Below, piece by piece: positions 53,595-62,823 of a DNA stretch of 64,000 nucleotides. Position numbers and translations under genes: made by a program. Under the pieces are notes generated by a model that did not search any database, was not told the origin of the DNA, and saw nothing but the letters and a program-made list of their open reading frames with translations. How positions within the stretch are numbered: the stretch's first letter is position 1; every line of letters begins with the position of its first letter. This stretch comes from Fulvimarina uroteuthidis (GTDB lineage: Bacteria > Pseudomonadota > Alphaproteobacteria > Rhizobiales > Rhizobiaceae): positions 248,001 to 312,000 of the forward strand of contig NZ_JAXLPB010000005.1 of the NCBI RefSeq assembly GCF_034321785.1, given 5' to 3'.

Positions 53595-54085
53595 GAGTTG
53601 CGTTCCATCGGTTTCGTGTCGGGTTGACCGCCGGGTGCGTCAGACCGACCGGTCGCCGGCACCGGCGTTTCGGAAGAACCTGCCCGCTTGTCCAGCGGCT
53701 CCATCTCGACAGGAGACGTCTTGAGCGGCGGTGCGGTTGTGGGTTCGGACTTTGCCGGTTCGATGTGATCGGCGGGCATTTTCGTGGCCGCCCTGACGGA
53801 GGAGCGGATATCGTCGCCGATCTCGTGCATCGGCTTCATCGCTTCGCGCATCTGCCTGCGGGGATCGAGACTTCGGACCTCGTCCACAGACTTGCGGACC
53901 TCGTCGAGTTCGGCTTCCTTCAGGGCTTCGTCGAACTGCTTGCGAAAGTCGCCGGCCATCGAGCGGAACTGCTTCATCGTGCGCCCGAAGGCGCGCAGCA
54001 TTCCAGGCAGGTCCTTCGGCCCCACGACGACGATCAGAACGACCGCCACGACGAGCATTTCCGTCCAGCCGATATCGAGAAACAT
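53591..54085 (-). CDS. tatB: Sec-independent protein translocase TatB
   Basis: A 164-residue protein with the N-terminal helix MFLDIGWTEMLVVAVVLIVV, the VGPKDLPGMLRAFGR hinge and amphipathic helix, then a charged, Pro/Thr-rich cytoplasmic tail. TatB and TatC form the signal-peptide receptor. ATG 54085 gives the standard short N-terminus; the frame opens 6 codons earlier. Confidence 0.96.
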   Translation of the reverse strand: MFLDIGWTEMLVVAVVLIVVVGPKDLPGMLRAFGRTMKQFRSMAGDFRKQFDEALKEAELDEVRKSVDEVRSLDPRRQMREAMKPMHEIGDDIRSSVRAATKMPADHIEPAKSEPTTAPPLKTSPVEMEPLDKRAGSSETPVPATGRSDAPGGQPDTKPMERNS

Positions 54086-54171
54086 CGTCAGCCCTTGGCA
54101 CAATTCGGGAGGCAGACCAATTCCGCCCCCTCACACACTCGGCCCTGAATGTCCGGAACCGGTCGACCGGA

Positions 54172-54402
54172 TCAGACCGGGGTCTTGTCGGTCTTCGTCT
54201 CGTGCTGAACCGGCTGGCCGGACTGATCGTCGAGACCGCGACGTTCCGTCGTCTGCACGCCCTCGTCGTCGTTCATGCCCTTCTTGAAGTTCTTGATGCC
54301 CTTCGCGACATCGCCCATCAGCTCGGGAATCTTGCCGCGACCGAAGAGCAGAAGAACGACCGCCAGAACGATCAGCCAATGCCAGATGCTAAAGCTACCC
54401 AT
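54172..54402 (-). CDS. tatA: Sec-independent protein translocase TatA
   Basis: A 76-residue protein: helix MGSFSIWHWLIVLAVVLLLF, then GRGKIPELMGDVAKGIKNFKK, the FGxxK/R hinge and amphipathic helix of TatA, and a short polar tail. TatA oligomerises into the translocation element. tatA-tatB-tatC are in order on the same strand with an 86 bp gap before tatB. Confidence 0.97.
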   Translation of the reverse strand: MGSFSIWHWLIVLAVVLLLFGRGKIPELMGDVAKGIKNFKKGMNDDEGVQTTERRGLDDQSGQPVQHETKTDKTPV

Positions 54403-54459
54403 GAAACTCTCCGTGCGCCCAAGCCAAATGACTCGGCAATCAGATCCTGAGGCCCCTAC

Positions 54460-55578
54460 CTAGCGACCGCCGACGTCTTTTTCAAATATGATTACGTCCT
54501 GCGCATCGATCGACACGACGACGTCGCGGCAGTCGTCGGGAACGACCCCGGCCCGCATGCGCGATCGCAGCGGTTCGTCGATGCCTTCCACCACCACCGT
54601 GAAGAGTTCGACGCCGCCGAGAAACCGACGCGATACGATCCGGCCGAGGACCCCCGCCTCGCTCTCGCCGAGCCGCAGGCCCATGAGGCGCAGCGCCACC
54701 GTCAGCTTCGTTCCGTCGCACAGCGCCGTCTCTCCCACCGGGCCCAGCGCCGTGATCACGCGCCCGCCGCTCGCTTCGGCCGGGATGACGTTCAGCTCCG
54801 AAAAGAACCCGGCGGTGAAGAGATCGACGGGGTTGCGGTAAAGCTCGGCTCCCGTCCCGGTCTGGACGAGACGGCCGCCGCGAAGCAGCGCGATCTTGTC
54901 GCCCATCCGCATCGCCTCCTCGGCGTCGTGGGTCACCACGATCGCGGTCGCCCGGGTCTCGCGCAGGATCTGCAGCGTGTCCGTGCGGATGACGTCCTTG
55001 AGGCGGCTGTCGAGGCCGGAGAACGGCTCGTCCATCAGGAGCACCGAAGGGCGTGGCGCAAGGGCGCGCGCAAGGGCGACGCGCTGCTGCTCGCCACCGG
55101 ACAGCATGTGCGGATACTGATCGCCGCGGTTCGACAGGCCCACCCGTTCGAGTGCGGAACCGGCCGCGCGCCTGGCCGCGGCCTGCGACAGGCCCGAGAG
55201 GCCGAACGCCACGTTCTTCAACAGCGTCATATGGGGGAACAGCGCGTAATCCTGGAACATCAGGCCGACACCGCGCAGCTCCGGCGGCACGAACACGCCC
55301 GGCCCGGCCATTTCACGCCCGTTCAGGAGGAGCCGGCCCTCGCTCTGGCGCTCGATGCCCGCGGCGATCCGCAGCAACGTCGTCTTGCCCGATCCGGACG
55401 GGCCGAGAAGACACAGGATGCCGCCGGCCTCCGCCACGAGATCGATCCCGCACAGGATCTCCTTCGAACCGAAATGGTGACAGACATTCTCGAAGGTCAG
55501 ATTGGCGGCAAAGCTCACCCCCGCGCTCGTGCGGGCGGCCGTTGCCGGCTGGGTCAGCTTTTTTGCGCGCGACAACAC
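54460..55578 (-). CDS. orphan ABC transporter ATP-binding protein, iron(III)/spermidine-type with TOBE domain
   Basis: A 372-residue importer ATPase. Walker A GPSGSGKTT lies at 59-67, the signature LSGGEQQR at 159-166, Walker B LLMDEPFSGLD near 180, and a TOBE-like regulatory domain at about 285-360. The arrangement is that of FbpC/PotA-type ATPases, which energise ferric iron, polyamine or phosphonate import. No permease or binding-protein gene is adjacent. It lies between nagZ and tatA, where Rhizobiales normally have scpA-scpB. The first 25 residues precede the ABC fold, so the true start could be later. Confidence 0.9.
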   Translation of the reverse strand: MLSRAKKLTQPATAARTSAGVSFAANLTFENVCHHFGSKEILCGIDLVAEAGGILCLLGPSGSGKTTLLRIAAGIERQSEGRLLLNGREMAGPGVFVPPELRGVGLMFQDYALFPHMTLLKNVAFGLSGLSQAAARRAAGSALERVGLSNRGDQYPHMLSGGEQQRVALARALAPRPSVLLMDEPFSGLDSRLKDVIRTDTLQILRETRATAIVVTHDAEEAMRMGDKIALLRGGRLVQTGTGAELYRNPVDLFTAGFFSELNVIPAEASGGRVITALGPVGETALCDGTKLTVALRLMGLRLGESEAGVLGRIVSRRFLGGVELFTVVVEGIDEPLRSRMRAGVVPDDCRDVVVSIDAQDVIIFEKDVGGR

Positions 55579-55709
55579 GAGGGTTCGTCAAACTTCCGGA
55601 TCTGAGGACATTTTGGCCCCGACGCTGCGGCGAAGGCTTTCGCTCGCTGGAATAAGCCCTCGACCGCGGACCCGCAAGGACGGATCCGTCGTTCGTTGCC
55701 GGAAAATCG

Positions 55710-56732
55710 TCAGGCCGTCACCGCCATCAGGCGATCGTACTCGTCCGAGAGCTCGGCGATGTCCTCGTCCTCGGAAACCTTCGTCAGGCACGCTTCCGCT
55801 CGGGCGGCCCGGCGCCCGGACGCGCCCTCAAGGATCGGTACGCCCTTGGCCAGGACGCGCATCTCGTCCATGTCGCCATTGCAATGAAGCACGACATCGC
55901 ACCCGGCTTCGATCGCCGCTTCGGCGCGCGCGTCGTAAGCTCCGGTCAGGGCCTTCATCGAAATATCGTCGGTCATGAGAAGCCCGTCGAAACCGATCTC
56001 GCCGCGAATGACTTCCTCGATCACGATCGGCGACAATGTCGCGCAGCGTTTGTCGTCGATGTCGGTGAAGAGAATGTGCGCGCTCATCGCGCACGGAAGA
56101 TCGTTCAGCTCGGCAAAGGGCAGGAAGTCGCGCGCGGCCAGTTCGCTGCGCTTCGCGGTCACGACCGGCAGTTCCTTGTGGCTGTCGGCGCGGCCGCGGC
56201 CATGTCCCGGAATGTGCTTCATCACCGGCAGGACGCCGCCGGCCATGCAGCCCTGCGCCATCGCGCGGCCGAGCCGGGCGACGTCGGCTGGCACGTCGCT
56301 CAAGGCCCGGTCGCCGATGATGTCGTGGGCCCCCTCCACCGGCACGTCGAGGCACGGAATGCAGTCGGCATTGATGCCGTAGCGCATCAGATCGCCGGCG
56401 AGCAGGCGGCCGTGGAGAAACGCCAGCCTGAGCCCCGTCTCGCGATCTTCGCGGTAAAGATCGCCGAGTGCGCGGGCGGCGGGTCGCATGGGGGCGAAGG
56501 GTGGCTTCAGGCGCTGGATCCGCCCGCCCTCCTGATCGATGAAGATCGGCGTCGTCTCGCGCCCGCCCAGCTCCTTCAGCATTTCGACCAGTTCGCCGAG
56601 CTGGGACGGGCTGTCGATGTTGCGCGCGAACAGGATGAAGCCCCACGGGCGTTCACCCTCGAAGAAATGGCGCTCGTCTCGGCTCGGCTCGAATCCGAGC
56701 GGCGCGGCGATCCAGGCTTTGGCGTCGCTCAT
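55710..56732 (-). CDS. nagZ: beta-N-acetylhexosaminidase NagZ (GH3)
   Basis: A 340-residue glycoside hydrolase family 3 enzyme that removes GlcNAc from muropeptides in cell-wall recycling. FIDQEGGRIQRLKPPFAPMR, MKHIPGHGRGRADSHKELPV (catalytic His and Asp loop) and DGLLMTDDISMKAL (nucleophile Asp) are all present. ATG 56732 has CGGAG at a good distance and gives the usual cytosolic N-terminus. The frame continues upstream into a Tat-signal-like stretch overlapping the SPOR gene, which I do not include. Confidence 0.94.
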   Translation of the reverse strand: MSDAKAWIAAPLGFEPSRDERHFFEGERPWGFILFARNIDSPSQLGELVEMLKELGGRETTPIFIDQEGGRIQRLKPPFAPMRPAARALGDLYREDRETGLRLAFLHGRLLAGDLMRYGINADCIPCLDVPVEGAHDIIGDRALSDVPADVARLGRAMAQGCMAGGVLPVMKHIPGHGRGRADSHKELPVVTAKRSELAARDFLPFAELNDLPCAMSAHILFTDIDDKRCATLSPIVIEEVIRGEIGFDGLLMTDDISMKALTGAYDARAEAAIEAGCDVVLHCNGDMDEMRVLAKGVPILEGASGRRAARAEACLTKVSEDEDIAELSDEYDRLMAVTA

Positions 56733-56842
56733 GGCGGACTCCGTATGCGCTCCACCGCGCGTCGGCGGAGAACGGTCTGATGATGATGGATCGGAAACGA
56801 ACCTGTAGCCGGCGGTCGCGAGACCGCCGAATCCCACCGCGA

Positions 56843-59251
56843 TCAGCGCGCGACGAAGCAGCTTCCGCCGGCTGATTTCAGCTGTTCGCACAGGCCTATG
56901 GCCTCCTGCCTGGACGATGCCGCAAGGCGAACGCGATGATAGGTTCCCTTGCCTGGAATGTCGGCCGTCTGGATCAGCATCTGCCGGCCCGAGACAAGGT
57001 TCGCATAGCGGGTGCTGATCGTGTTCGCGGAACTGCGCGCGGCATCGGCGGTCGGCTGCGACGACATCTGGACATACCATGCGTCGCCGGACGGCGCCAC
57101 GGCGACTTCCGTCGGCGCGGCGGCAACCGGCGCATCCGCAGCGCCCGCGGGCACGGCGACAGCCGCAACCGGGGCGGCCGGCCCGCTCCCATCATTCGAG
57201 CGAGCGGCCCCGGGTGCCGGAGCCGTCTCGAGGGCCGCGACCTGGCGGTTCGGCATCGACGGCTTCATCGCCGGAACCGGCACGTTCGGCGCAGGTTCGC
57301 CGACAGGCATCGCGGCATCCGCTGCGTTGGTGGGGACATTCGTTGCGTCCGCGGCGGGATCGAGCGATGCGGTCGCCAGATCGTCCGTCGCAGCTGCCAT
57401 GGCTTCGATGGCGCTGAGACTGGCGGCGCCTTCGAGCGTGGCTTCGGCGGCGTCCGGCGCCATCGTTGACATCACGCCGCCAAGGCTCGCCCGCGGGTCG
57501 ACCGGCTTCGAGGCGGCGGCGATGAGGGCGGCGGTCGGCTCGATCGACTCAGTCTGGCTGCCGGAAACGATCGTGCCATCGGGCAGGACGGTGACGGTCT
57601 TGACGCGGCGCGGCTGAAGCGTGGGCTCCGCCGATTCGGGCCTCGCATCGCTCATGGCGACGGCGAAGGCGGAGGCGTCCACCCCCGGAAGACCTTCATA
57701 TTGCTGCGGCGCTTCCTGCTGGAGATCGATCGGCTTTTCGGCAGCCGAAACGAGGGCATCCTGCTGGGTCGCAGCGAAGCCGCTCCCATTTGCGACCTTT
57801 TCATAGGTCGCGCTTTCCTGGTTGGCGACCTGCTTGCCGCCGGGATTGGGCGGCACGATCTTCACCGGCTCGGCATCGGCCTTGACGATGAGGGGCGCCG
57901 ACGCGTCCGACGCACCATTCCCGCCGCCGAGAACCAGCATGCTGGTCCCGCCGAGCAGCGCCAGGACGACGACGCTCGCGGCGATCTTCCGACCGGAAGC
58001 CCCGAGCCCGAAGCGCGCGCCCGCGCGCCTCTCGTCCTCGGCAACGCGGCTGTCGTCGCTCGCAAAGGTCGAGAGAATGCGCGGCAACGGCTCGTTGTCG
58101 GCGCCATTCGGAGCGGCCACGTTGAAGCGCGCATGCTCGCCCGACTGCACGCCCTTGATCAATGCTGCCGATGTCGGCTCGATGCCGCGGGTCGCGGCTT
58201 TGTCGAGGTTGAGGGTCGCCATCTCGCTGGCGAGGAGCGAATCGAAATCGTCGAAGACCTTCGCCGTCATCGGGGTCTCGGCCTGGCGCTCGGGCGCGAA
58301 GGCCTCCGCCTTGCCGACCTTGCCGGCGAGCGGATCGGCCGGGGCAGAAAGGCCTTCCAGCGCCATCGCGAACTCCGCGTCGAAGCTCTCGCTGCCCATG
58401 GCATCGCGATCGCTGGAGCTCACCTCGCTATCGACCGAGAGCGTGTTCATCAGGGGCTCGGCCGGCTTTTCGATCGCCGGCGCCCGAGCCGCGCGCGGCG
58501 CCGGCTGCGCGCCGAGCATCGCCGACCCGAACACGGGTCGCGCCGATCTCGCGGCGACCTGTTCGGTCGCAACGGGCCTGCTCGCGGGAGGGGTCGCCAT
58601 CGGCGCGGTCGCAGCCGGCTTTACGGAAGGGGCCGTGGCCGGCTCGACGGCGATCGGCGCGTCAACGCGCCCATCGGCGGTGAACGCCGCGAATTCGGCA
58701 TCGAGTTCGCCGGCCAGCAACAGATCGATGTCGAATTCGTCGCCGTCGTCAAAAGTCTCGGCAACCGGGACGTTCGGGGCAACCGGAGGCGACACCGGCG
58801 CATTGCGGGCCTGGGCGAAAATGTCCTGAGCGCCGCCCTTTGCGGCGGACCTGTCCGGCAGTGCCCGTTCGGGGGACGCGTCGTTGGCGCCGGCCCGATC
58901 GCCGGCAATGGATGTCAGGGCCCCGATCGCCGCGGCCTCGCTCGTGTCGGACATCCTCGAAGGGGACGCGACATCGGGACGAAGGCCCGGCTCGACCCGG
59001 CTTGGTGCCGGTGCGGGTTCGATGGCCTTGCGCGCAGGAGCGGGAGTGGCGCGGCTCCGTTCCGGCGGAGCGGGTCGAACGGCCTCGACCGGCGCGGGCG
59101 CGATCGTCTTCGCGGGAGCTTTCGGTGGAATGGCGGGCATCGATGGCGACCAGGGTTCGTCGATCAGCCGGGCCAGGTCGGCAAACGGGTCGTCGTCGAA
59201 GGCGCCAAGACCCTCGGACGGTCCCCGCTCGATACCTGATCTGTCGCTCAT
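56843..59251 (-). CDS. SPOR domain cell-division-associated protein
   Basis: An 802-residue bitopic protein. A long Ala/Pro-rich cytoplasmic region (1-418) is followed by one TM helix near 419-441 (IAASVVVLALLGGTSMLVLG), a low-complexity periplasmic linker and a C-terminal SPOR domain from about 722 (WYVQMSSQPTADAARSSANT to GSCFVAR). SPOR domains bind denuded septal peptidoglycan. It lies between argS and nagZ, its standard position in Rhizobiales. Confidence 0.93.
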   Translation of the reverse strand: MSDRSGIERGPSEGLGAFDDDPFADLARLIDEPWSPSMPAIPPKAPAKTIAPAPVEAVRPAPPERSRATPAPARKAIEPAPAPSRVEPGLRPDVASPSRMSDTSEAAAIGALTSIAGDRAGANDASPERALPDRSAAKGGAQDIFAQARNAPVSPPVAPNVPVAETFDDGDEFDIDLLLAGELDAEFAAFTADGRVDAPIAVEPATAPSVKPAATAPMATPPASRPVATEQVAARSARPVFGSAMLGAQPAPRAARAPAIEKPAEPLMNTLSVDSEVSSSDRDAMGSESFDAEFAMALEGLSAPADPLAGKVGKAEAFAPERQAETPMTAKVFDDFDSLLASEMATLNLDKAATRGIEPTSAALIKGVQSGEHARFNVAAPNGADNEPLPRILSTFASDDSRVAEDERRAGARFGLGASGRKIAASVVVLALLGGTSMLVLGGGNGASDASAPLIVKADAEPVKIVPPNPGGKQVANQESATYEKVANGSGFAATQQDALVSAAEKPIDLQQEAPQQYEGLPGVDASAFAVAMSDARPESAEPTLQPRRVKTVTVLPDGTIVSGSQTESIEPTAALIAAASKPVDPRASLGGVMSTMAPDAAEATLEGAASLSAIEAMAAATDDLATASLDPAADATNVPTNAADAAMPVGEPAPNVPVPAMKPSMPNRQVAALETAPAPGAARSNDGSGPAAPVAAVAVPAGAADAPVAAAPTEVAVAPSGDAWYVQMSSQPTADAARSSANTISTRYANLVSGRQMLIQTADIPGKGTYHRVRLAASSRQEAIGLCEQLKSAGGSCFVAR

Positions 59252-59335
59252 CGCTCGTCCCCTCGATCCCCCGCGCGCCCCTCAACGCGTATCAATCCAA
59301 GCGCTAGAAGACGAAATTGACCAAAGCGTGATCGA

Positions 59336-61084
59336 TTATCGCATTTCTTCAGGGGCCTCCGCGCCGATGATCGTCAGGCCGGAGCGAATGATCGTCGCCA
59401 CGGCATCGACCAGGGCCAGACGCGCAAGAGTGGACTGTGGGGCGTCAGCGTTAACAAAACGTAACTGGGGCAAGTCCTTACCGCGATTGTACTGGCCATG
59501 GAACGACGATGCGAGGTCGTAGAGATAGAAGGCCAGACGGTGCGGTTCACGGGCGAAGGCGGCCGATTGGACGACCCTTGGAAACTCGCTCAGCTTCCGG
59601 ATCAGGCCGGTCTCGCCCTCATCGTCCAACAGGTTCAGGTCAGCTTCGGTGGGCTCGCCGATCGCAACGGCGAATCCGTTCTCGCGTGCCTGCCGAAAGA
59701 TCGAGTGCGCCCGCGCATGCGCATACTGGACGTAGAAGACCGGATTGTCCTTCGACTGTTCGGTGACCTTCTTGAAGTCGAAGTCGAGCGGCGCATCGCT
59801 CTTGCGGTAGAGCATCATGAAGCGCACCGGATCGCGCCCGACCTCCTCGACGACTTCGGCCAGCGAGACGAAGTCGCCGGTCCGTTTCGACATCTTCACC
59901 GGCTCTCCCTCGCGGTAGAGCTTGACGAGCTGGCACAGGATCACGCTTGCCTGCGCCTCGCCGCCCGAAATCGCCCGGGCGACGGCTTCGAGCCGCTTCA
60001 CATAGCCCGAATGATCGGCACCGAGGACGAAGATCATCTCGGAAAACCCGCGCTCGAACTTGTCCTTGAAGTAGGCGACGTCGGCGGCGAAATAGGTGAA
60101 GAGACCGTTCGACTTCACGAGCGGGCGGTCCTGATCGTCCCCGACGGCGGTGGAGCGCAGCAGGGTCTGCTCGCGATCTTCCCAATCGTCCTGGGGCTTG
60201 CCCTTCGGCGGCGGCAAGGCACCCTTGTAGACGAAGCCCTTCGTCTCGAGATCGGAGATCGCCATGGCGATCTTGCCGCCGTCGGCATCGTGCAGCGTGC
60301 GCTCGGAGAAGAACACCTCGTGCTCGATGCCGAGCGTCCTCAGGTCGGCGCGGATCATGTCCATCATCGCGGCGATGGCGCGGTCGCGCACCAGCGGCTC
60401 CCACTCGTCCTGCGGCAGGTCCAGGAGCCCATCGCCGAATTCGTCGCGCAGCGACCGACCGAGCGGAATGAGATAATCCCCCGGATAGAGCCCGGCCGGC
60501 ATCTCGCCGATATCCTGGCCGAGCGCCTCGCGGTAGCGCAGGAAGGCCGACCGCGCGAGAACGCCGATCTGCTCGCCGGCATCGTTGACGTAATATTCCT
60601 TCGTCACCTCGTGACCGGAAAACGTCAGAAGACGGGCGATCGCGTCGCCGACGACGGCCCCGCGGCAATGGCCGACATGCATCGGTCCCGTCGGGTTGGC
60701 CGAGACATATTCGACATTGATCTTCCGGCCCGTCGGCTCGCCGCGCCCGTAATCCATCCGCTTGGTCAGCAGCTCGCCGAGATGGCGCGGCCAGAAGGCG
60801 CGCGCGAGGCGGATATTGATGAAACCGGGCCCGGCGATCTCGACCGTCTCGATATCGGCGTCGGCCCGCAGCGCTTCGGCGATCGTCTCGGCGAGATCCC
60901 GGGGCTTCAGGCCCATCGGCTTGGCGAGAACCATCGCGGCATTGGTGGCGAGATCGCCATGCGCAGGGTCGCGCGGCGGCTCTGCCGTCACGCGTTCGAG
61001 ATCGGGAACGGCGTGCCCCCCGGCGCTCAGAACGGCTGCGACGGCGGTTCTCACCCGCGCTTCGAAATCGGCGAAAATGTTCAT
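59336..61084 (-). CDS. argS: arginyl-tRNA synthetase
   Basis: A 582-residue class I synthetase. The HIGH motif appears as SANPTGPMHVGHCRGA near residues 125-140 and the KMSKS equivalent is VKMSKRTGDFVSL. The N-terminal Add-1 domain recognises the D-loop, and the C-terminal anticodon domain ends RSGLTIIGAEAPEEMR. ATG 61084 (MNIFADFEARV) is the usual start; 61087 is an ATG too. It lies 77 bp downstream of dgt on the same strand. Confidence 0.97.
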   Translation of the reverse strand: MNIFADFEARVRTAVAAVLSAGGHAVPDLERVTAEPPRDPAHGDLATNAAMVLAKPMGLKPRDLAETIAEALRADADIETVEIAGPGFINIRLARAFWPRHLGELLTKRMDYGRGEPTGRKINVEYVSANPTGPMHVGHCRGAVVGDAIARLLTFSGHEVTKEYYVNDAGEQIGVLARSAFLRYREALGQDIGEMPAGLYPGDYLIPLGRSLRDEFGDGLLDLPQDEWEPLVRDRAIAAMMDMIRADLRTLGIEHEVFFSERTLHDADGGKIAMAISDLETKGFVYKGALPPPKGKPQDDWEDREQTLLRSTAVGDDQDRPLVKSNGLFTYFAADVAYFKDKFERGFSEMIFVLGADHSGYVKRLEAVARAISGGEAQASVILCQLVKLYREGEPVKMSKRTGDFVSLAEVVEEVGRDPVRFMMLYRKSDAPLDFDFKKVTEQSKDNPVFYVQYAHARAHSIFRQARENGFAVAIGEPTEADLNLLDDEGETGLIRKLSEFPRVVQSAAFAREPHRLAFYLYDLASSFHGQYNRGKDLPQLRFVNADAPQSTLARLALVDAVATIIRSGLTIIGAEAPEEMR

Positions 61085-61161
61085 CATGGCTTCAGAGCTT
61101 TTCAAAGCGGCGCCCGCGAACGGACCCTCGAGGCAGACTGTGCTGCCGTTTGACCCTGCGG

Positions 61162-62376
61162 CTAGCCCAAACGCGTTGGCTGGTCAAACAATCGGCGGTG
61201 TTCGCCGAGCGCGAACGTATCGGTCATCCCCGACAGGTAGTCGGCGATCCGACGCGCCTGCTTGTGGGGCTTCATCCGCCCGAATTCGTGGGACCATTCG
61301 GCCGGAAGGCGTTCAGGCTCGGCCATGAAACGGTGAAACAGCCGTTCGACGATCGCTTCGGCCTCGTCCATGACGCGCGTCACGCTCGGCGCACGGTAGA
61401 CGCGCTGAAACAGAAAGCGCCGCGTTTCGTCGACGGCGCTCCGCATGGCGTCGGAGAACGCGATCATCGCGAAGGACGCGTCGCGCACATCGTCCGCATG
61501 GCCCGGATCCAGGGTGTCGAGATTGGACAGCGAGGTGGCGATCACGTCCTCGACCATTCGCGTGATGTGACGGCGCATGATCTCGTTGGCGAGCCGGCCG
61601 GGGGCGAGCGCCGGATAGCGCGCCTCGATCTCGGCGAGGATCGAGCCGGCGAGTTCGAGCTCGCGCAGATCGTCGATGGCGATCAGCCCGGCGCGGAGCC
61701 CGTCGTCGAGGTCGTGGGTGTTGTAAGCGATGTCGTCGGAGATCGCGGCGCATTGGGCTTCGAGGCCGGGGAACCGCGCCAGGTCGAGCGGCATCAGCGC
61801 GTCGAAGCTCTCGATCGCCGGCGGCAATTCGGCCACGAGCGCGTGCGGGCCGGTCAGCGGCCCGTTGTGTTTGACGAGGCCTTCCAGCGTCTCCCAGGCG
61901 AGATTGAGCCCGTCGAACTCGGCGTAGCGTTGCTCGAGCACCGTCACGATCTTCAGCGCCTGCGCATTGTGATCGAATCCGCCGAACGGCTGCATGGCCC
62001 GGTCCAGCGCCCGCTCGCCGGCATGGCCGAACGGCGGGTGGCCGAAATCGTGAACGAGCGCCACCGCTTCCGTGAGGTCCTCGTCGAGGCGCAGGGCGCG
62101 GGCGAAGGCACGGGCGATCTGGCTGACCTCGATCGTGTGGGTGAGCCGCGTCCGGTAGTGGTCGGCCTCGGTGGCGACGAACACCTGCGTCTTGTGCTTC
62201 AGCCGGCGAAAGGCCGTCGAATGGACGATCCGGTCGCGGTCGCGCTGGTAGGCCGTGCGGGTCGCGCTTTCGGGTTCGGCGTAAAGCCGGCCGCGGCTTT
62301 GCCGATGATCCACCGCGCAGGGGCTGAGCGGCTCGCGCCCCATGCCGATGCGGCTCGTTGAAGATGACATCATCAT
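61162..62376 (-). CDS. dgt: deoxyguanosinetriphosphate triphosphohydrolase-like protein
   Basis: A roughly 404-residue HD-domain dNTPase that hydrolyses dNTPs to nucleoside and triphosphate. AFRRLKHKTQVFV, then RLTHTIEVSQIARAFARAL and the metal-binding HDFGHPPFGHAGE are diagnostic. Three consecutive ATG codons (62376, 62373, 62370) and one at 62397 leave the start uncertain. The gene is divergent from erpA with about 100 bp between. Confidence 0.95.
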   Translation of the reverse strand: MMMSSSTSRIGMGREPLSPCAVDHRQSRGRLYAEPESATRTAYQRDRDRIVHSTAFRRLKHKTQVFVATEADHYRTRLTHTIEVSQIARAFARALRLDEDLTEAVALVHDFGHPPFGHAGERALDRAMQPFGGFDHNAQALKIVTVLEQRYAEFDGLNLAWETLEGLVKHNGPLTGPHALVAELPPAIESFDALMPLDLARFPGLEAQCAAISDDIAYNTHDLDDGLRAGLIAIDDLRELELAGSILAEIEARYPALAPGRLANEIMRRHITRMVEDVIATSLSNLDTLDPGHADDVRDASFAMIAFSDAMRSAVDETRRFLFQRVYRAPSVTRVMDEAEAIVERLFHRFMAEPERLPAEWSHEFGRMKPHKQARRIADYLSGMTDTFALGEHRRLFDQPTRLG

Positions 62377-62476
62377 TTCGCGCCGTCGATTGACCAAGGC
62401 TTCAAGCGTCCTTACCTTTCAAAAGACCCACGAACAAGGAGCGCGGCAGGCTTTCACCCTGACCTCGATCGACCCC

Positions 62477-62818
62477 ATGAGCGAGACACTCGTAAAACCC
62501 GTCACCCTCTCCGACAAGGCGGTCAAGCGCATCGCCTCCATCCTGTCGAAATCGCCGGAGGCCACCTCCTTGCGCGTTTCTGTGGAAGGCGGCGGCTGCT
62601 CCGGCTTTTCCTACAAGTACGATCTGACGAGCGAGACGGAGGCGGACGATCTGGTCCTCGAACGCGACGGCGCCCGCGTCGTCATCGACCAGACTTCGGT
62701 CGTCTATCTCGATGGCTCGATCATCGATTTCGTCGACGATCTGATGGGCCAGTCCTTCCAGATCCGAAACCCCAACGCCGTCGCAAGCTGCGGCTGCGGC
62801 ACCAGCTTCTCGATCTGA
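62477..62818 (+). CDS. erpA: iron-sulfur cluster insertion protein ErpA
   Basis: A 113-residue A-type carrier that delivers Fe-S clusters to apoproteins. The three ligand cysteines are in GGGCSGFSY and CGCGTSF at the C-terminus. VTLSDKAVKRIASIL opens the fold. ATG 62477 (MSETLVKPVTLSD) is preferred to an upstream in-frame start that would overlap dgt. xthA follows after one hypothetical gene, the usual Rhizobiales order. Confidence 0.95.
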   Translation: MSETLVKPVTLSDKAVKRIASILSKSPEATSLRVSVEGGGCSGFSYKYDLTSETEADDLVLERDGARVVIDQTSVVYLDGSIIDFVDDLMGQSFQIRNPNAVASCGCGTSFSI

Positions 62819-62823
62819 CGTTC

